Counted from the first letter of the stretch, positions 6,681 through 14,689 are shown. The stretch: DNA of 14,689 bases from HGM04593 sp045644465 (GCA_045644465.1 JAZRGV010000010.1:1-14689), one strand, 5' to 3'. The notes: generated from the letters alone by a model not told the origin. Program-made: numbers and translations.

Positions 6681-8618
6681 TTATTTCTTATTCTTTCTTT
6701 GGTTTCTTATTCTCTCCTGCTCCTCGAGCATCTTTTTCTGCTGTTCCTGTAGTGCCTCAAGGCGTGCAAACATGTGGCTCTGCTGTTTCTTGGGGTTGTT
6801 TTTGTTGCTCTCGGCATATGCTTCCATCTTCTTAAGCAACTCCTGCTCATTGACAGCTTTTCTCAAATAGATGAAGATGAACACGCTTACCAATGTTGAT
6901 ACAAAGTAGTAGAAGTTCAATCCCGATGAGTAGTTGTTGAACATAAAGAAGAACATTACAGGCATAATGTACATCATCCAGCGCATTATCTTCTGCTGCT
7001 GTTCCATTTCGGGGCTTCCGCCCATTGATGGCTGCATCTTGCTTGTGTAGTAAGTGTTGAGTATCTGTGTTACGCAGAACAATAGACAGAAGAGGCTTAT
7101 GTGGTCGCCGAGCAACCATATAGGAGTATCCCAGCTAATGATAGCATCAAATGCAGAGAGGTCGTGTGCCCAAAGGAAACTCTGCTGACGCAATTCAATT
7201 GAATTCGGCACAAAGTTGAATAGTGCAATGAATACAGGCATCTGTATGAGCATAGGTAAGCAACCGCCCATGGGGCTTGCTCCAAACTTTGAATACAGTG
7301 CCATTGTCTCCTGCTGTTTCTTGAGAGCATCCTCCTGCTTGGGGTATTTCTTGTTTATCTCATCGATGTATGGCTTCAATGCACGCATCTTTGCCGACGA
7401 GATATATGACTTTTTGGTGAAAGGATATACAATAGCCTTAATGATGAGTGTAAGCAGGATAAGTACGATACCCATGTTTAATCCAAGGCTTGAAAGGCCG
7501 TCGAACAGATACATAATGAAGTAGCGGTTTATCCAGCGTACAATAGGCCAACCGAAGTATATGATTTCTTGCAAATCAAGGTCGTTGTCTGGGTTTATCG
7601 CCATCTTGCTGCTCTCACGCAAAGTGTTGAATTTGTTTGGGCCGTAGTAGAACTGTATTGCTGTAGGCTGCTTGCCTGTGGGGTCAAATGGTGCAGTCAT
7701 TGTAGCATTGCAGTCCTTTAGCATGTTTTCGCCTTTTGCTATAACCTTTGAACTTAGATGCACGTTGTTGAACTCTTCGCCCGAAATCATGATGCACGAG
7801 AAGAACTGGTTCTTGTATGCTATCCAGCTGATAGGCTCTGTGAAGTTCTCGCTGTCGTCTTTCATTTCGCTAAGGTAGTCCGAGTCGTCATCTACAGGCT
7901 TGTATGTGAGGCTTGTATAGCGCTGCTCAAAGTCATATCCGGGTTCCTGCTGGCGCAGAAGCTGCTTCCAAACGATTTCTAAATCCTTTTTGCTACTCAA
8001 TATATCATCCATATTGTGTGCGTCGATGAAGAGATCAAGCATATAGCTGTCGTTACGCAACAGGTAATAGAATTCAATATATTTGTCTTCGGCAAATGTC
8101 AGACGCATTGTGGCGCTGCTGTCGGTGTGTGCTATGAGCTTTGAATATAGCTGTGTTGTATTGATATTCTTGTAACCCTGTTTGCTTTCGAATGTGAAAT
8201 TAAGTGTGTTGTAGTCATTATTGTCCTTACTGTTCTTTAGCTTGTCGTTGCTATCGAAAAGAACAATGTTGCCACCCTCCTGATTCTTGTAATCTTTTAG
8301 TGATACCGATGTTACGCGACTGCCGTGTGTCGAAATGTTTATGTTTGCCAAATTGTTCGACAACACAACGGTCTCGCTCTTTCCGTTGAGAACATTGTAG
8401 AATAGGTCTGCTGTGTCTTCTTTCTGTTTTTCAATTTCGGCACGTGCAATCAGGTTAGCCTGTTCTATCTCCAGCTCCTTTATCTTATTGACTAATGCAA
8501 TGGAATCCTGATATCGTTTCTGTGCTTCAATGTCTTTGGCGCTTGGCTGGTTAAAACTGAAGTAGCCAATCAATACAATACCGATTAGTATATATCCGAT
8601 AATGCTTTTTTTGTCCAT
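6681..8618 (-). CDS. yidC: Membrane protein insertase YidC
   Basis: Inner-membrane insertase/chaperone that inserts proteins with or without Sec. 645 residues, normal for Bacteroidetes. Residues 5-22 are the first membrane helix; ~75-345 form the large periplasmic beta-sandwich domain; residues ~352-590 hold the conserved five-helix insertase core, including VYPFTKKSYISSAKMRALKP (397-416), GGCLPMLIQMPVFIALFNF (451-469) and FCVTQILNTYYTSKM (514-528). The charged groove residue (arginine in E. coli) is probably K394 here (TLIIKAIVYPF), which is common in Bacteroidetes. The last ~50 residues are a basic, glutamine-rich cytoplasmic tail. The gene is divergent from the DUF3078 gene. Confidence 0.97.
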   Translation of the reverse strand: MDKKSIIGYILIGIVLIGYFSFNQPSAKDIEAQKRYQDSIALVNKIKELEIEQANLIARAEIEKQKEDTADLFYNVLNGKSETVVLSNNLANINISTHGSRVTSVSLKDYKNQEGGNIVLFDSNDKLKNSKDNNDYNTLNFTFESKQGYKNINTTQLYSKLIAHTDSSATMRLTFAEDKYIEFYYLLRNDSYMLDLFIDAHNMDDILSSKKDLEIVWKQLLRQQEPGYDFEQRYTSLTYKPVDDDSDYLSEMKDDSENFTEPISWIAYKNQFFSCIMISGEEFNNVHLSSKVIAKGENMLKDCNATMTAPFDPTGKQPTAIQFYYGPNKFNTLRESSKMAINPDNDLDLQEIIYFGWPIVRWINRYFIMYLFDGLSSLGLNMGIVLILLTLIIKAIVYPFTKKSYISSAKMRALKPYIDEINKKYPKQEDALKKQQETMALYSKFGASPMGGCLPMLIQMPVFIALFNFVPNSIELRQQSFLWAHDLSAFDAIISWDTPIWLLGDHISLFCLLFCVTQILNTYYTSKMQPSMGGSPEMEQQQKIMRWMMYIMPVMFFFMFNNYSSGLNFYYFVSTLVSVFIFIYLRKAVNEQELLKKMEAYAESNKNNPKKQQSHMFARLEALQEQQKKMLEEQERIRNQRKNKK

Positions 8619-8668
8619 GTTTCTTTTATCAAATAAAATGTTGTAGTATCAAAAATGTAAAAATCACG

Positions 8669-8676
8669 CGAAGATA
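8669..8676 (-). promoter_or_regulatory. Candidate -7 box for yidC
   Basis: The minus strand reads TATCTTCG, a one-mismatch form of TAnnTTTG, about 50 bases upstream of the yidC ATG. It lies in one arm of the inverted repeat shared with the opposite promoter. No clean TTTG -33 element was found. Confidence 0.45.
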
Positions 8677-8729
8677 ATAAAAATTACTTTAAAAGCTCTT
8701 GCTTAGGCTCGTAAAAAACACAATAATAC

Positions 8730-8738
8730 TAATTTTGC
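8730..8738 (+). promoter_or_regulatory. Alternative -7 box for the DUF3078 gene
   Basis: TAATTTTGC is an exact match to TAnnTTTGC on the plus strand, ending 82 bases before the DUF3078 ATG. The nearest TTG lies about 28 bases upstream, too far for the usual spacing, so it may be chance in AT-rich DNA. Confidence 0.3.
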
Positions 8739-8782
8739 CGTTAATTTTATACATCTTTTATATTCTAGTTAAAATATATTAT

Positions 8783-8790
8783 TATCTTCG
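8783..8790 (+). promoter_or_regulatory. Candidate -7 box for the DUF3078 gene
   Basis: TATCTTCG, 30 bases before the ATG at 8821, is the mirror copy of the yidC-facing box. It would give a leader of about 25 bases, which is reasonable. Confidence 0.45.
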
Positions 8791-8820
8791 CGAGAAATTT
8801 AATCAAGTAATTTAAGTACT

Positions 8821-10086
8821 ATGAAAACAAAATTATTCCTCTTATTGTTGATTTCTTTTGTTGTTAGCGGTGCAAAATCACAGGACAACCAAGAAATTGT
8901 GGATTATTACAATTTGAAAATAGACGAACTTGTAGGCAAGTGGCAAGATGTCTCTTCTGATTATGATGAAGAAAAGACCAATCCTGTTTATGCAAAGGTG
9001 TTCACAACTCCGGTTCTCTATAATTCAGTAATTAGAAATGCTTTCAGCACAGAAACAGAGGCAGAGGAGAGCGATCTTCTTGCTATGGACGACCAGCGTA
9101 CCGAGGTAATCGATGCAATGATGCTCGATATGTACAAGGATTCTCCTGCTCATGTTCAGATGACTGAGAATGAGTTGCGTAACGAAAAGTCGGTTATTGA
9201 GTACAAACCGCAGATTACAGGTCTAAACCTTAACATCAATCGTGGTTCTATGCCTCAGGATGTAGTTGGTGGTATGAAGACAACAGTTGTAAAACCTAAC
9301 TACTGGAAATTCTCAGGTCGTACATCGTTGACTTTTACACAGAGCTTTATCTCTGACAACTGGTATCAGGGTGGTGAAAAGAACTACTATGCAATGCTTG
9401 CAACAGTTGACCTCGACCTTAACTACGACGACCAGGATCGTTTGAGCTGGACAAACCACTTCGATTTCGACCTTGGTTTTGCAACATACGAGAATACTGA
9501 TGCAAAACTTGGTATCAGAACAAATACCGACAAATTGCGTCTGGAGTCAACATTGGGTTATAAGTTGGTGAAGTCGCTCGATTTGGCTGCTAAGGTAAAA
9601 GCAGAGACTCAGTCTTTGCCTTATTACAATGGCGATGTTATGCAGTCGGCTTTCATCTCTCCACTCGATGCCAATGCTTCTATCGGTTTGAACTATAAGC
9701 CCGACCTTGGCAAGTTCAAGATTGAGATTTACCTTGCTCCATTCTCTGGTTACAACTGCCGTTATGTATATCACGACGAGTTGACTGCTGCTTATGGAAT
9801 TGAAAAAGGTCACTTCAAACAGGACTTCGGTACACAACTTGTAGTAACAATTCCTACATATCAGATTACATCGTTCCTTGATGTATATTCACGTCTTGAG
9901 TACTACACCGATTACCACAGAGCTTTCTTCCAGTGGGAAACAAAGTTCAATGTTGCTCTTAGCAAGTACTTCACAGCATCATTGATGTTGAATACACGCT
10001 TCGACGACAGTGTTGCAATGCACGAGAACTGGAAGTTCTGGCAGTTGAAGGAACTCTTCACTCTTGGTGTTGCCTACGCTTGGTAA
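8821..10086 (+). CDS. DUF3078 outer-membrane beta-barrel protein
   Basis: 421-residue predicted outer-membrane protein of unknown substrate. Residues 1-20 are a signal peptide (MKTKLFLLLLISFVVSGAKS) followed by Q. Residues ~22-155 form a mostly helical, charged periplasmic-like part. From residue ~160 on come alternating beta strands with many aromatics: NYWKFSG, then FISDNWYQGGEKNYYAML (residues ~176-193), the NWYxGGexN hallmark of DUF3078, then repeated strands such as RLSWTNHFDFDLGFATYEN and KLRLESTLGYKL. The protein ends in VAYAW, an aromatic end typical of barrels. DUF3078 is widespread in Bacteroidetes with no fixed function. It is followed after 41 bases by the antiporter gene, probably in one transcript. 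Confidence 0.88.
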   Translation: MKTKLFLLLLISFVVSGAKSQDNQEIVDYYNLKIDELVGKWQDVSSDYDEEKTNPVYAKVFTTPVLYNSVIRNAFSTETEAEESDLLAMDDQRTEVIDAMMLDMYKDSPAHVQMTENELRNEKSVIEYKPQITGLNLNINRGSMPQDVVGGMKTTVVKPNYWKFSGRTSLTFTQSFISDNWYQGGEKNYYAMLATVDLDLNYDDQDRLSWTNHFDFDLGFATYENTDAKLGIRTNTDKLRLESTLGYKLVKSLDLAAKVKAETQSLPYYNGDVMQSAFISPLDANASIGLNYKPDLGKFKIEIYLAPFSGYNCRYVYHDELTAAYGIEKGHFKQDFGTQLVVTIPTYQITSFLDVYSRLEYYTDYHRAFFQWETKFNVALSKYFTASLMLNTRFDDSVAMHENWKFWQLKELFTLGVAYAW

Positions 10087-10127
10087 TCTCCAATAGTATA
10101 GTATAACAATACATAATACACCTTATT

Positions 10128-12158
10128 ATGAATTTCAGTGGCATATTTCCTGTAACGGAACCAACCTGGATATTTTTGGGTGTATTATGTATTGTTCTTT
10201 TTGCACCCCTGCTGTTCAACAAGTTGCGTATGCCGCATATCATAGGTATGATATTGGCGGGACTTCTCATTGGACCTAACGGCTTGAATATCCTTGAGCG
10301 CGACAGCAGTTTTGAACTATTTGGCAAGGTGGGGTTGTATTACATAATGTTCCTTGCCAGTCTCGAGGTGAATATGCAAGAGATGAAGCAGGCCAGGAAT
10401 GGTGCTCTGCTCATGGGACTTGCTGTGTTTGCCATACCCATAGTACTTGGTATGCTTGCCAACACATTCATCCTGAAATACGATTTCATTGCTTCATTGC
10501 TTTTGGCAAGTATGTATGCTTCGTACACACTTATCTCTTATCCCATAGTGGCACGTTACGGTCTTTCACGTTTGCGTTGCGTCAACTTTGTAGTTGGTGG
10601 AGCAATGATAACCGACACACTTACGCTTTTTGTTCTTGCCATCATTGCCGGAACATTCACAGGCGAAGCCAATGGCTGGTTTGTGCTGTTTATGTTGCTT
10701 AAAATGCTTGCAATGGTTGCAATAATAGTATTCCTGTTCCCACGAATAGCACGTTTCTTCTTCCGTAATTACAACGATAGCGTCATACAGTACATTTTTG
10801 TAATGGTGATGCTCTTCCTTGGTGCCGGAATGATGGAAATAGCCGGTATGGAAGGAATTTTGGGAGCATTTATCACCGGTCTTGTACTTAATCCGCTTAT
10901 CCCTCACTCTTCGCCTCTGATGCGTCGTATCGATTTTGTGGGTAATGCAATCTTTATTCCATATTTCCTAATAGGTGTGGGTATGATGATTGATATTCGC
11001 GTGCTTTTCAATGGAGGTGGTTCATTATTGGTTGCCGGCATCATGATAGCAACAGCTCTTACCGGTAAATGGATAGCCTCGTTCCTTGTTGCGCGCCGTT
11101 ATCGTATGTCGTGGAACGAACAGGGACTAATGTTCGGTTTAAGTACCTCGCAAGCTGCCGCAACTCTCGCAGCGGCGTTTGTCGGTCATGGAATAATTCT
11201 TTCCGATGGCTCACGTTTACTAAACGATGATGTTCTTAATGGAACAATTCTGCTTATTCTTGCAACATGTCTTGTAAGTTCTATCATTTCTGACACAGCT
11301 TCGCGAAAACTCATAGTCTCGGGAGCTGTATTGAATAAACCTACGGGCATATCGTCAAAGAAAACCCTTCTTGCACTTGCCAACCCTACAATGGTTGACA
11401 AACTTATGGATTTGGCACTTCTTGTCCGTAAAGAGAATAGCTCTATACCTCTGTCGGCTATTACTGTTGTGCTAGACGAGGACAAGTCGTTGCAGACAGG
11501 TGCAGCAAAGTTGCTCGACAATGCTGCAAACATAGCGGCGTCGGTCAATGTGCCATTGCTCACAAAGATGCGTCTTACAACCAACCTTGCACATGGTATC
11601 ATACACGAGGTGAAGGAGAACGATTATCGCGAGCTTATTCTTGGATTCCATAAGAGAGAAACCGCCAACGACAGTTTCTTGGGTAATGTATTGCCCGAAG
11701 TGTTGAATGCTGTGGATTGTCAGGTTGTTATGGCACGAATGAACATTCCATTGAATACTGTGCGTACAATACATATTACATTCCCGGCAAAGGCTGAGTA
11801 TGAGGCCGGATTTGCCTATTGGGTTGAGGAAACGGCACGTATGGCAAGCGGTTTGGATTGCAAGATGATGTATCATGGTCATCCTGATACAATGGGCAAG
11901 ATAAGAGAACAATTAAAGGAGTGTCCGCCAATCAATGCACAGTTCTTTGAGACCGATGGCGGTAACGACCTGAAACGTCTTTCAAAGATAATAAAAGAAG
12001 ACCATCTGCTCATTGTGGTGAGCGCACGCAGAGGTTCAATATCATTCCGTCCATCGCTCGACCACGTCTTTGTGCAGCTTCAACGCGATTATCCCAACAC
12101 AAGCGTATTGCTTATCTATCCTAACGGCTATAAAGTTGAGGGTGGTGAGACACACTGA
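10128..12158 (+). CDS. Cation:proton antiporter (CPA2/Kef type) with C-terminal universal-stress-like domain
   Basis: 676-residue inner-membrane exchanger of Na+ or K+ for H+. Residues ~14-390 contain about twelve membrane helices of the Na+/H+ exchanger fold: MPHIIGMILAGLLIGPNGLNIL (35-56), MFLASLEVNMQEMK (74-87), the crossover block SYTLISYPIVARYG (132-145) and GGAMITDTLTLFVLA (157-171), with a single acidic residue D163 at the ion site where electrogenic relatives have two. LIGVGMMIDIRVL (281-293) is the typical 'FF.vG..idp' motif. Residues ~405-676 are soluble and resemble two universal-stress (UspA) folds (LALANPTMVDKLMDLAL, LLIVVSARRGSISF), rather than the KTN/TrkA domain of KefC. Ion and direction cannot be told from sequence. 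Confidence 0.93.
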   Translation: MNFSGIFPVTEPTWIFLGVLCIVLFAPLLFNKLRMPHIIGMILAGLLIGPNGLNILERDSSFELFGKVGLYYIMFLASLEVNMQEMKQARNGALLMGLAVFAIPIVLGMLANTFILKYDFIASLLLASMYASYTLISYPIVARYGLSRLRCVNFVVGGAMITDTLTLFVLAIIAGTFTGEANGWFVLFMLLKMLAMVAIIVFLFPRIARFFFRNYNDSVIQYIFVMVMLFLGAGMMEIAGMEGILGAFITGLVLNPLIPHSSPLMRRIDFVGNAIFIPYFLIGVGMMIDIRVLFNGGGSLLVAGIMIATALTGKWIASFLVARRYRMSWNEQGLMFGLSTSQAAATLAAAFVGHGIILSDGSRLLNDDVLNGTILLILATCLVSSIISDTASRKLIVSGAVLNKPTGISSKKTLLALANPTMVDKLMDLALLVRKENSSIPLSAITVVLDEDKSLQTGAAKLLDNAANIAASVNVPLLTKMRLTTNLAHGIIHEVKENDYRELILGFHKRETANDSFLGNVLPEVLNAVDCQVVMARMNIPLNTVRTIHITFPAKAEYEAGFAYWVEETARMASGLDCKMMYHGHPDTMGKIREQLKECPPINAQFFETDGGNDLKRLSKIIKEDHLLIVVSARRGSISFRPSLDHVFVQLQRDYPNTSVLLIYPNGYKVEGGETH

Positions 12159-12244
12159 TTTTACTAAAAGAATTTTGTATTTGATTGTATTGGGATATAA
12201 GTGTTTTGTATAGTTACAATCATTATAAATAGTCTTTAAGTTTT
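12159..12244. other. AT-rich intergenic stretch at the start of the accessory part
   Basis: Eighty-six bases between the antiporter stop and the next start, strongly AT-rich. No strong hairpin with U tract closes the antiporter transcript and no clean TAnnTTTG box was found. It marks the change to the AT-richer right end of the window. Confidence 0.5.
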
Positions 12245-12477
12245 ATGTCAGAAAAAACAATTTCAATAGTAGCGTTAATCATTGCTCTGATATTTATATT
12301 GTGGCTTTATATCTTCCTTCCTGCTAAAATGGCAAGGAAAAGAGGACGTAGTAAATTGGAAGGGTTTTGCTTTTTTGGATTATTTCTCCACTTTGGGGAA
12401 TTATCGTGTTGCTTGTATTAGGTGATAGTAAACAAAAAATCCGTGAAGATATAATGGCGGAACTTCATCGTAATTAG
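12245..12477 (+). pseudogene. Small two-TM membrane protein, broken by a -1 frameshift
   Basis: From ATG at 12245 the frame reads MSEKTISIVALIIALIFILWLYIFLP then AKMARKRGRSKLEG, and then meaningless sequence to a stop at 12419-12421 (58 residues). The -1 frame entered near 12362-12376 continues as VLLFWIISPLWGIIVLLVLGDSKQKIREDIMAELHRN and stops at 12475-12477. Joined, these give one ~77-residue protein: membrane helix (~6-26), basic cytoplasmic-style loop (~29-38), second membrane helix, acidic/basic tail. Restoring one G in the GGG at 12362-12364 would heal the frame. The alternatives are a sequencing slip or a true -1 ribosomal shift, for which C TTT TTT (12370-12376) is a weak slippery site. 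Resemblance to small superinfection-immunity-type membrane proteins is loose. It is followed 15 bases later by the helicase gene. Confidence 0.7.
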
Positions 12478-12492
12478 TATTAGAATGGACAT

Positions 12493-14689
12493 ATGAAGAT
12501 TTTACTTGCAATAATTGTTTGTACATTATTTATATTTGTCGTAATTATAACGTTAATTCAAAAACGGCTTAAAGTTAGGTCTAATGAATTATTAGAAAAG
12601 ATAAGAGAAGTAACCTATAATTATAAGGATTTAAATTGTGATCAATTAAATGATAATTTGTCTGCAAGAGTCTTTATAGATATTCCAACGGAACTTAATA
12701 ACAATTTCTATGGTGAAATAATATCTGCAACACAAGAAAAAGACTTTGTAAATTATTATAATCCATATTTTCAAGAAGCAAATTCTTTGTTGAAGAAGCT
12801 TTTTTTCTTTAACATCACGCCATCTGAAATAATTTCAAAATTCATCCAAGATTTTGGAATCATCAACAAACTTGTAAAACAACATAATGAGCGTATCATA
12901 ACATTTTTGCTTGACACGCATAAAGATTATTTTGACCATTGCCTTGAATACCCATTAGACAAGCAACAAAGACGCTCTATAGTTTCAGAGGAGGATAATT
13001 GTTTGGTTGTTAGTAGTGCTGGTAGTGGTAAGACATCTTCTATTGTTGGTAAAGTTAAATATTTGACAGAAATAAAAGGCGTTGCACCTGATCGAATCTT
13101 ACTTATAAGCTATACAAACAAAGCTGCATCCGAACTTACAGAGAGAATGGCTACCGATGGACTGAAAGGCTACACTTTTCATAAGTTAGCCATTGAAATA
13201 ATCGGAAAAGCCATAGGTACAAAGCCATCTATTTGTGACAATACCGACGCTTTGTTTGTCGATATTTATCATAATCTCTTAGATAAAGCATCTTTCAAGA
13301 AAAGTGTTGTAGAATACTTTGTTGATTACCAAACGAATGAAACCGATTGGGAACGACACAAGAATGAAAGACGAGAACTGTTGTCTGAACAAAAGAATGT
13401 TCAGCTAAAAGCGATGTTTCCCGATATGGACGGAAGAACTATATATGTAAGAAGTGAACAGGAGCAAAAGATTTGTTTTGTTTTATCATCGCTTGGAGTA
13501 AAGTTTAGATATGAAGAACCATACGAACATCAGTTGGCTGATGAAATGCACTCGCAGTATCGCCCTGATTTCTCCATATATTTTGAGCAAAGAGGAGTAA
13601 CAAAACGCATCTATCTTGAACATTTTGGAGTCGATGAACACGGGCTTGTGCCATCTTGGTTTGCGAAAGACAAAGGTATAACATATGAAGAAGCCAATCA
13701 AAAATATAATGATGGTATAACTTGGAAAAAAGCAGCTCACGAGAAATATGGCACACAACTTTTAATAACATCAAGTGCAGATTTTCATTATTCTGATATT
13801 AGGGATAAACTCCGTAAATTATTAGATGATGCAGGTGTACCAATTCAAGAAAAAACAGATGAAGAGTTATACGATTTGGTGTTGCCAAAAGGTAGCAAGC
13901 AGGAAAAAGCGTTTATTCGTCTTGTAGTGACTTTCGTTACATTGGTGAAATCCAGTTGTAAATCAGTCAAAGATGTTTTAAAGCAAGCCAAAAATGCAGA
14001 TGATGAACGAAGTGTGTTTATCATCAAGAATATATTTCGACCTGTGTATGAACGCTACATAAATGCGTTAAGCGATAGTAACCAAATTGATTTTACCGAT
14101 GCTATTCTTCAAGCCACTGAGATATGTCGGACTTCACACCCTGTTGAATACGATTATATCATAGTGGATGAGTTTCAAGATATTTCAGTTGACCGTTACA
14201 ACTTCTTGAAAGTATTGCGAGAGGGGAATCCTCCTGCAAAGTTGTATTGTGTGGGTGATGATTGGCAATCTATTTATCGCTTCTCGGGAAGTGATATGGC
14301 TCTATTTAATCAATTCCCCGAGTATTTTGGAGCAACGGAGATAAACAAGATTGAAACTACATACAGGTTTGGAGAGCCTTTGGTTTCTTTATCGTCGAAC
14401 TTTATACAACGCAATAAAGTCCAAATACAAAAGAATATCCATTCGTGCAGCCCAGAAATGAGAACCGAATTGGAATTCTATGCTTATGATAGACGAGATT
14501 ACTGCAATACGATAGGGCAACTTGTTGCTTCCATTCCATCGGATAAATCAATATTCCTATTGGGGCGTTACTCTTTTGATGATTACTACCTCTCCTTTAT
14601 GTACCAATCAATTAAAGAGGGTAATAGATTCTACTATGTGATAGGAGGACGAAAAATAGAGTTTTTAACCGTACATAAGTCAAAAGGTC
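12493..14689 (+). CDS. Membrane-anchored SF1 (helicase IV-like) DNA helicase with PD-(D/E)XK-like insert, 3' end outside the window
   Basis: ATP-driven 3'-5' DNA helicase of the UvrD/Rep superfamily, most like E. coli helicase IV (HelD); 732 codons are visible and the frame is still open at the right edge. Residues ~3-22 form one hydrophobic membrane helix. Residues ~155-164 (PLDKQQRRSI) are the Q motif; Walker A is AGSGKT (176-181); motif Ia is SYTNKAASEL (206-215); Walker B is DEFQDIS (559-565); motif III is GDDWQSIYRFSGS (588-600); motif IV is TTYRF (622-626); motif V begins TVHKSKG (726-732). Between Ia and II lies an insert (~317-435) with S-E-Q-E-Q-K (321-326), YEEPYEH, YRPDF (D359) and YLEHFG (E376), the layout of a PD-(D/E)XK-type nuclease without a clear lysine two after the glutamate. 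The start is the first ATG after a blocked ATG at 12485. Base composition is clearly more AT-rich than the genes to the left. Confidence 0.93.
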   Translation, partial: MKILLAIIVCTLFIFVVIITLIQKRLKVRSNELLEKIREVTYNYKDLNCDQLNDNLSARVFIDIPTELNNNFYGEIISATQEKDFVNYYNPYFQEANSLLKKLFFFNITPSEIISKFIQDFGIINKLVKQHNERIITFLLDTHKDYFDHCLEYPLDKQQRRSIVSEEDNCLVVSSAGSGKTSSIVGKVKYLTEIKGVAPDRILLISYTNKAASELTERMATDGLKGYTFHKLAIEIIGKAIGTKPSICDNTDALFVDIYHNLLDKASFKKSVVEYFVDYQTNETDWERHKNERRELLSEQKNVQLKAMFPDMDGRTIYVRSEQEQKICFVLSSLGVKFRYEEPYEHQLADEMHSQYRPDFSIYFEQRGVTKRIYLEHFGVDEHGLVPSWFAKDKGITYEEANQKYNDGITWKKAAHEKYGTQLLITSSADFHYSDIRDKLRKLLDDAGVPIQEKTDEELYDLVLPKGSKQEKAFIRLVVTFVTLVKSSCKSVKDVLKQAKNADDERSVFIIKNIFRPVYERYINALSDSNQIDFTDAILQATEICRTSHPVEYDYIIVDEFQDISVDRYNFLKVLREGNPPAKLYCVGDDWQSIYRFSGSDMALFNQFPEYFGATEINKIETTYRFGEPLVSLSSNFIQRNKVQIQKNIHSCSPEMRTELEFYAYDRRDYCNTIGQLVASIPSDKSIFLLGRYSFDDYYLSFMYQSIKEGNRFYYVIGGRKIEFLTVHKSKG

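Larger units (their letters stand above)
8667..8792. repeat. 14-bp perfect inverted repeat in the divergent yidC / DUF3078 intergenic region
   Basis: CGCGAAGATAATAA (8667-8680) and its exact reverse complement TTATTATCTTCGCG (8779-8792) are separated by 98 bases. Each arm contains TATCTTCG pointing towards the adjacent gene, so the repeat probably marks a pair of divergent promoters that share one sequence. The intergenic stretch 8619-8820 carries no gene; it is AT-rich. Confidence 0.75.

Noticed and set aside
12485..12496. ATG at 12485 as start of the helicase
   Set aside because: The frame reads ATG GAC ATA TGA and stops at once; the ATG at 12493 opens the long frame.
13486..13774. Minus-strand reading frames inside the helicase gene
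   Set aside because: They lie opposite the clear PD-(D/E)XK-like insert coding sequence on the plus strand and have no recognisable domain.
1..14689. CRISPR array, insertion sequence or integrase
   Set aside because: No regularly spaced direct repeats, no transposase or integrase motif, and no terminal inverted repeats with target duplication were found.

Overview
The window looks like a chromosomal segment from a Bacteroidales bacterium (Bacteroides/Prevotella type). This rests on the tmRNA (proteolysis tag GNNNYALAA), the ZapA-RNase Y gene pair, a two-domain YidC with a large periplasmic insert, DUF3078 outer-membrane and C10-protease genes, putative TAnnTTTG-like -7 promoter boxes, and no visible Shine-Dalgarno sites. 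The genus cannot be fixed from sequence alone.

Layout. Bases 1-332 (+) are the 3' three quarters of tmRNA (ssrA), ending at a strong two-way terminator (333-375) shared with the convergent RNase Y gene. Bases 392-2644 (-) hold a small coiled-coil gene (ZapB-like), zapA and rny; a long imperfect RNA hairpin lies between zapA and rny. Bases 2753-4429 (-) encode a secreted C10 (streptopain-type) cysteine protease with a C-terminal type IX-like sorting tail. Bases 4484-8618 (-) carry a UDG-superfamily protein, a DUF2156/GNAT-like protein, an unrecognised 208-aa protein and YidC, probably partly co-transcribed. From 8821 the direction flips: a DUF3078 outer-membrane barrel and a Kef/NhaA-like cation:proton antiporter fused to a universal-stress-type tail. 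The divergent yidC/DUF3078 intergenic region carries a 14-bp perfect inverted repeat whose two arms each hold a plausible -7 box.

Bases 12159-14689 differ from the rest: visibly more AT-rich and accessory in character. They hold a short two-TM membrane protein gene broken by a -1 frameshift, then a large gene running off the right edge. That gene encodes a membrane-anchored superfamily-1 helicase of the helicase IV (HelD) type with a PD-(D/E)XK-nuclease-like segment inserted between motifs Ia and II. This pair is the best candidate for an undescribed (possibly defence or DNA-processing) module, though that role is inference only.

The other genes are mostly housekeeping: trans-translation, RNA decay, division-ring assembly, membrane protein insertion, base-excision repair and ion homeostasis. 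No CRISPR array, insertion sequence, rRNA or canonical tRNA was seen.
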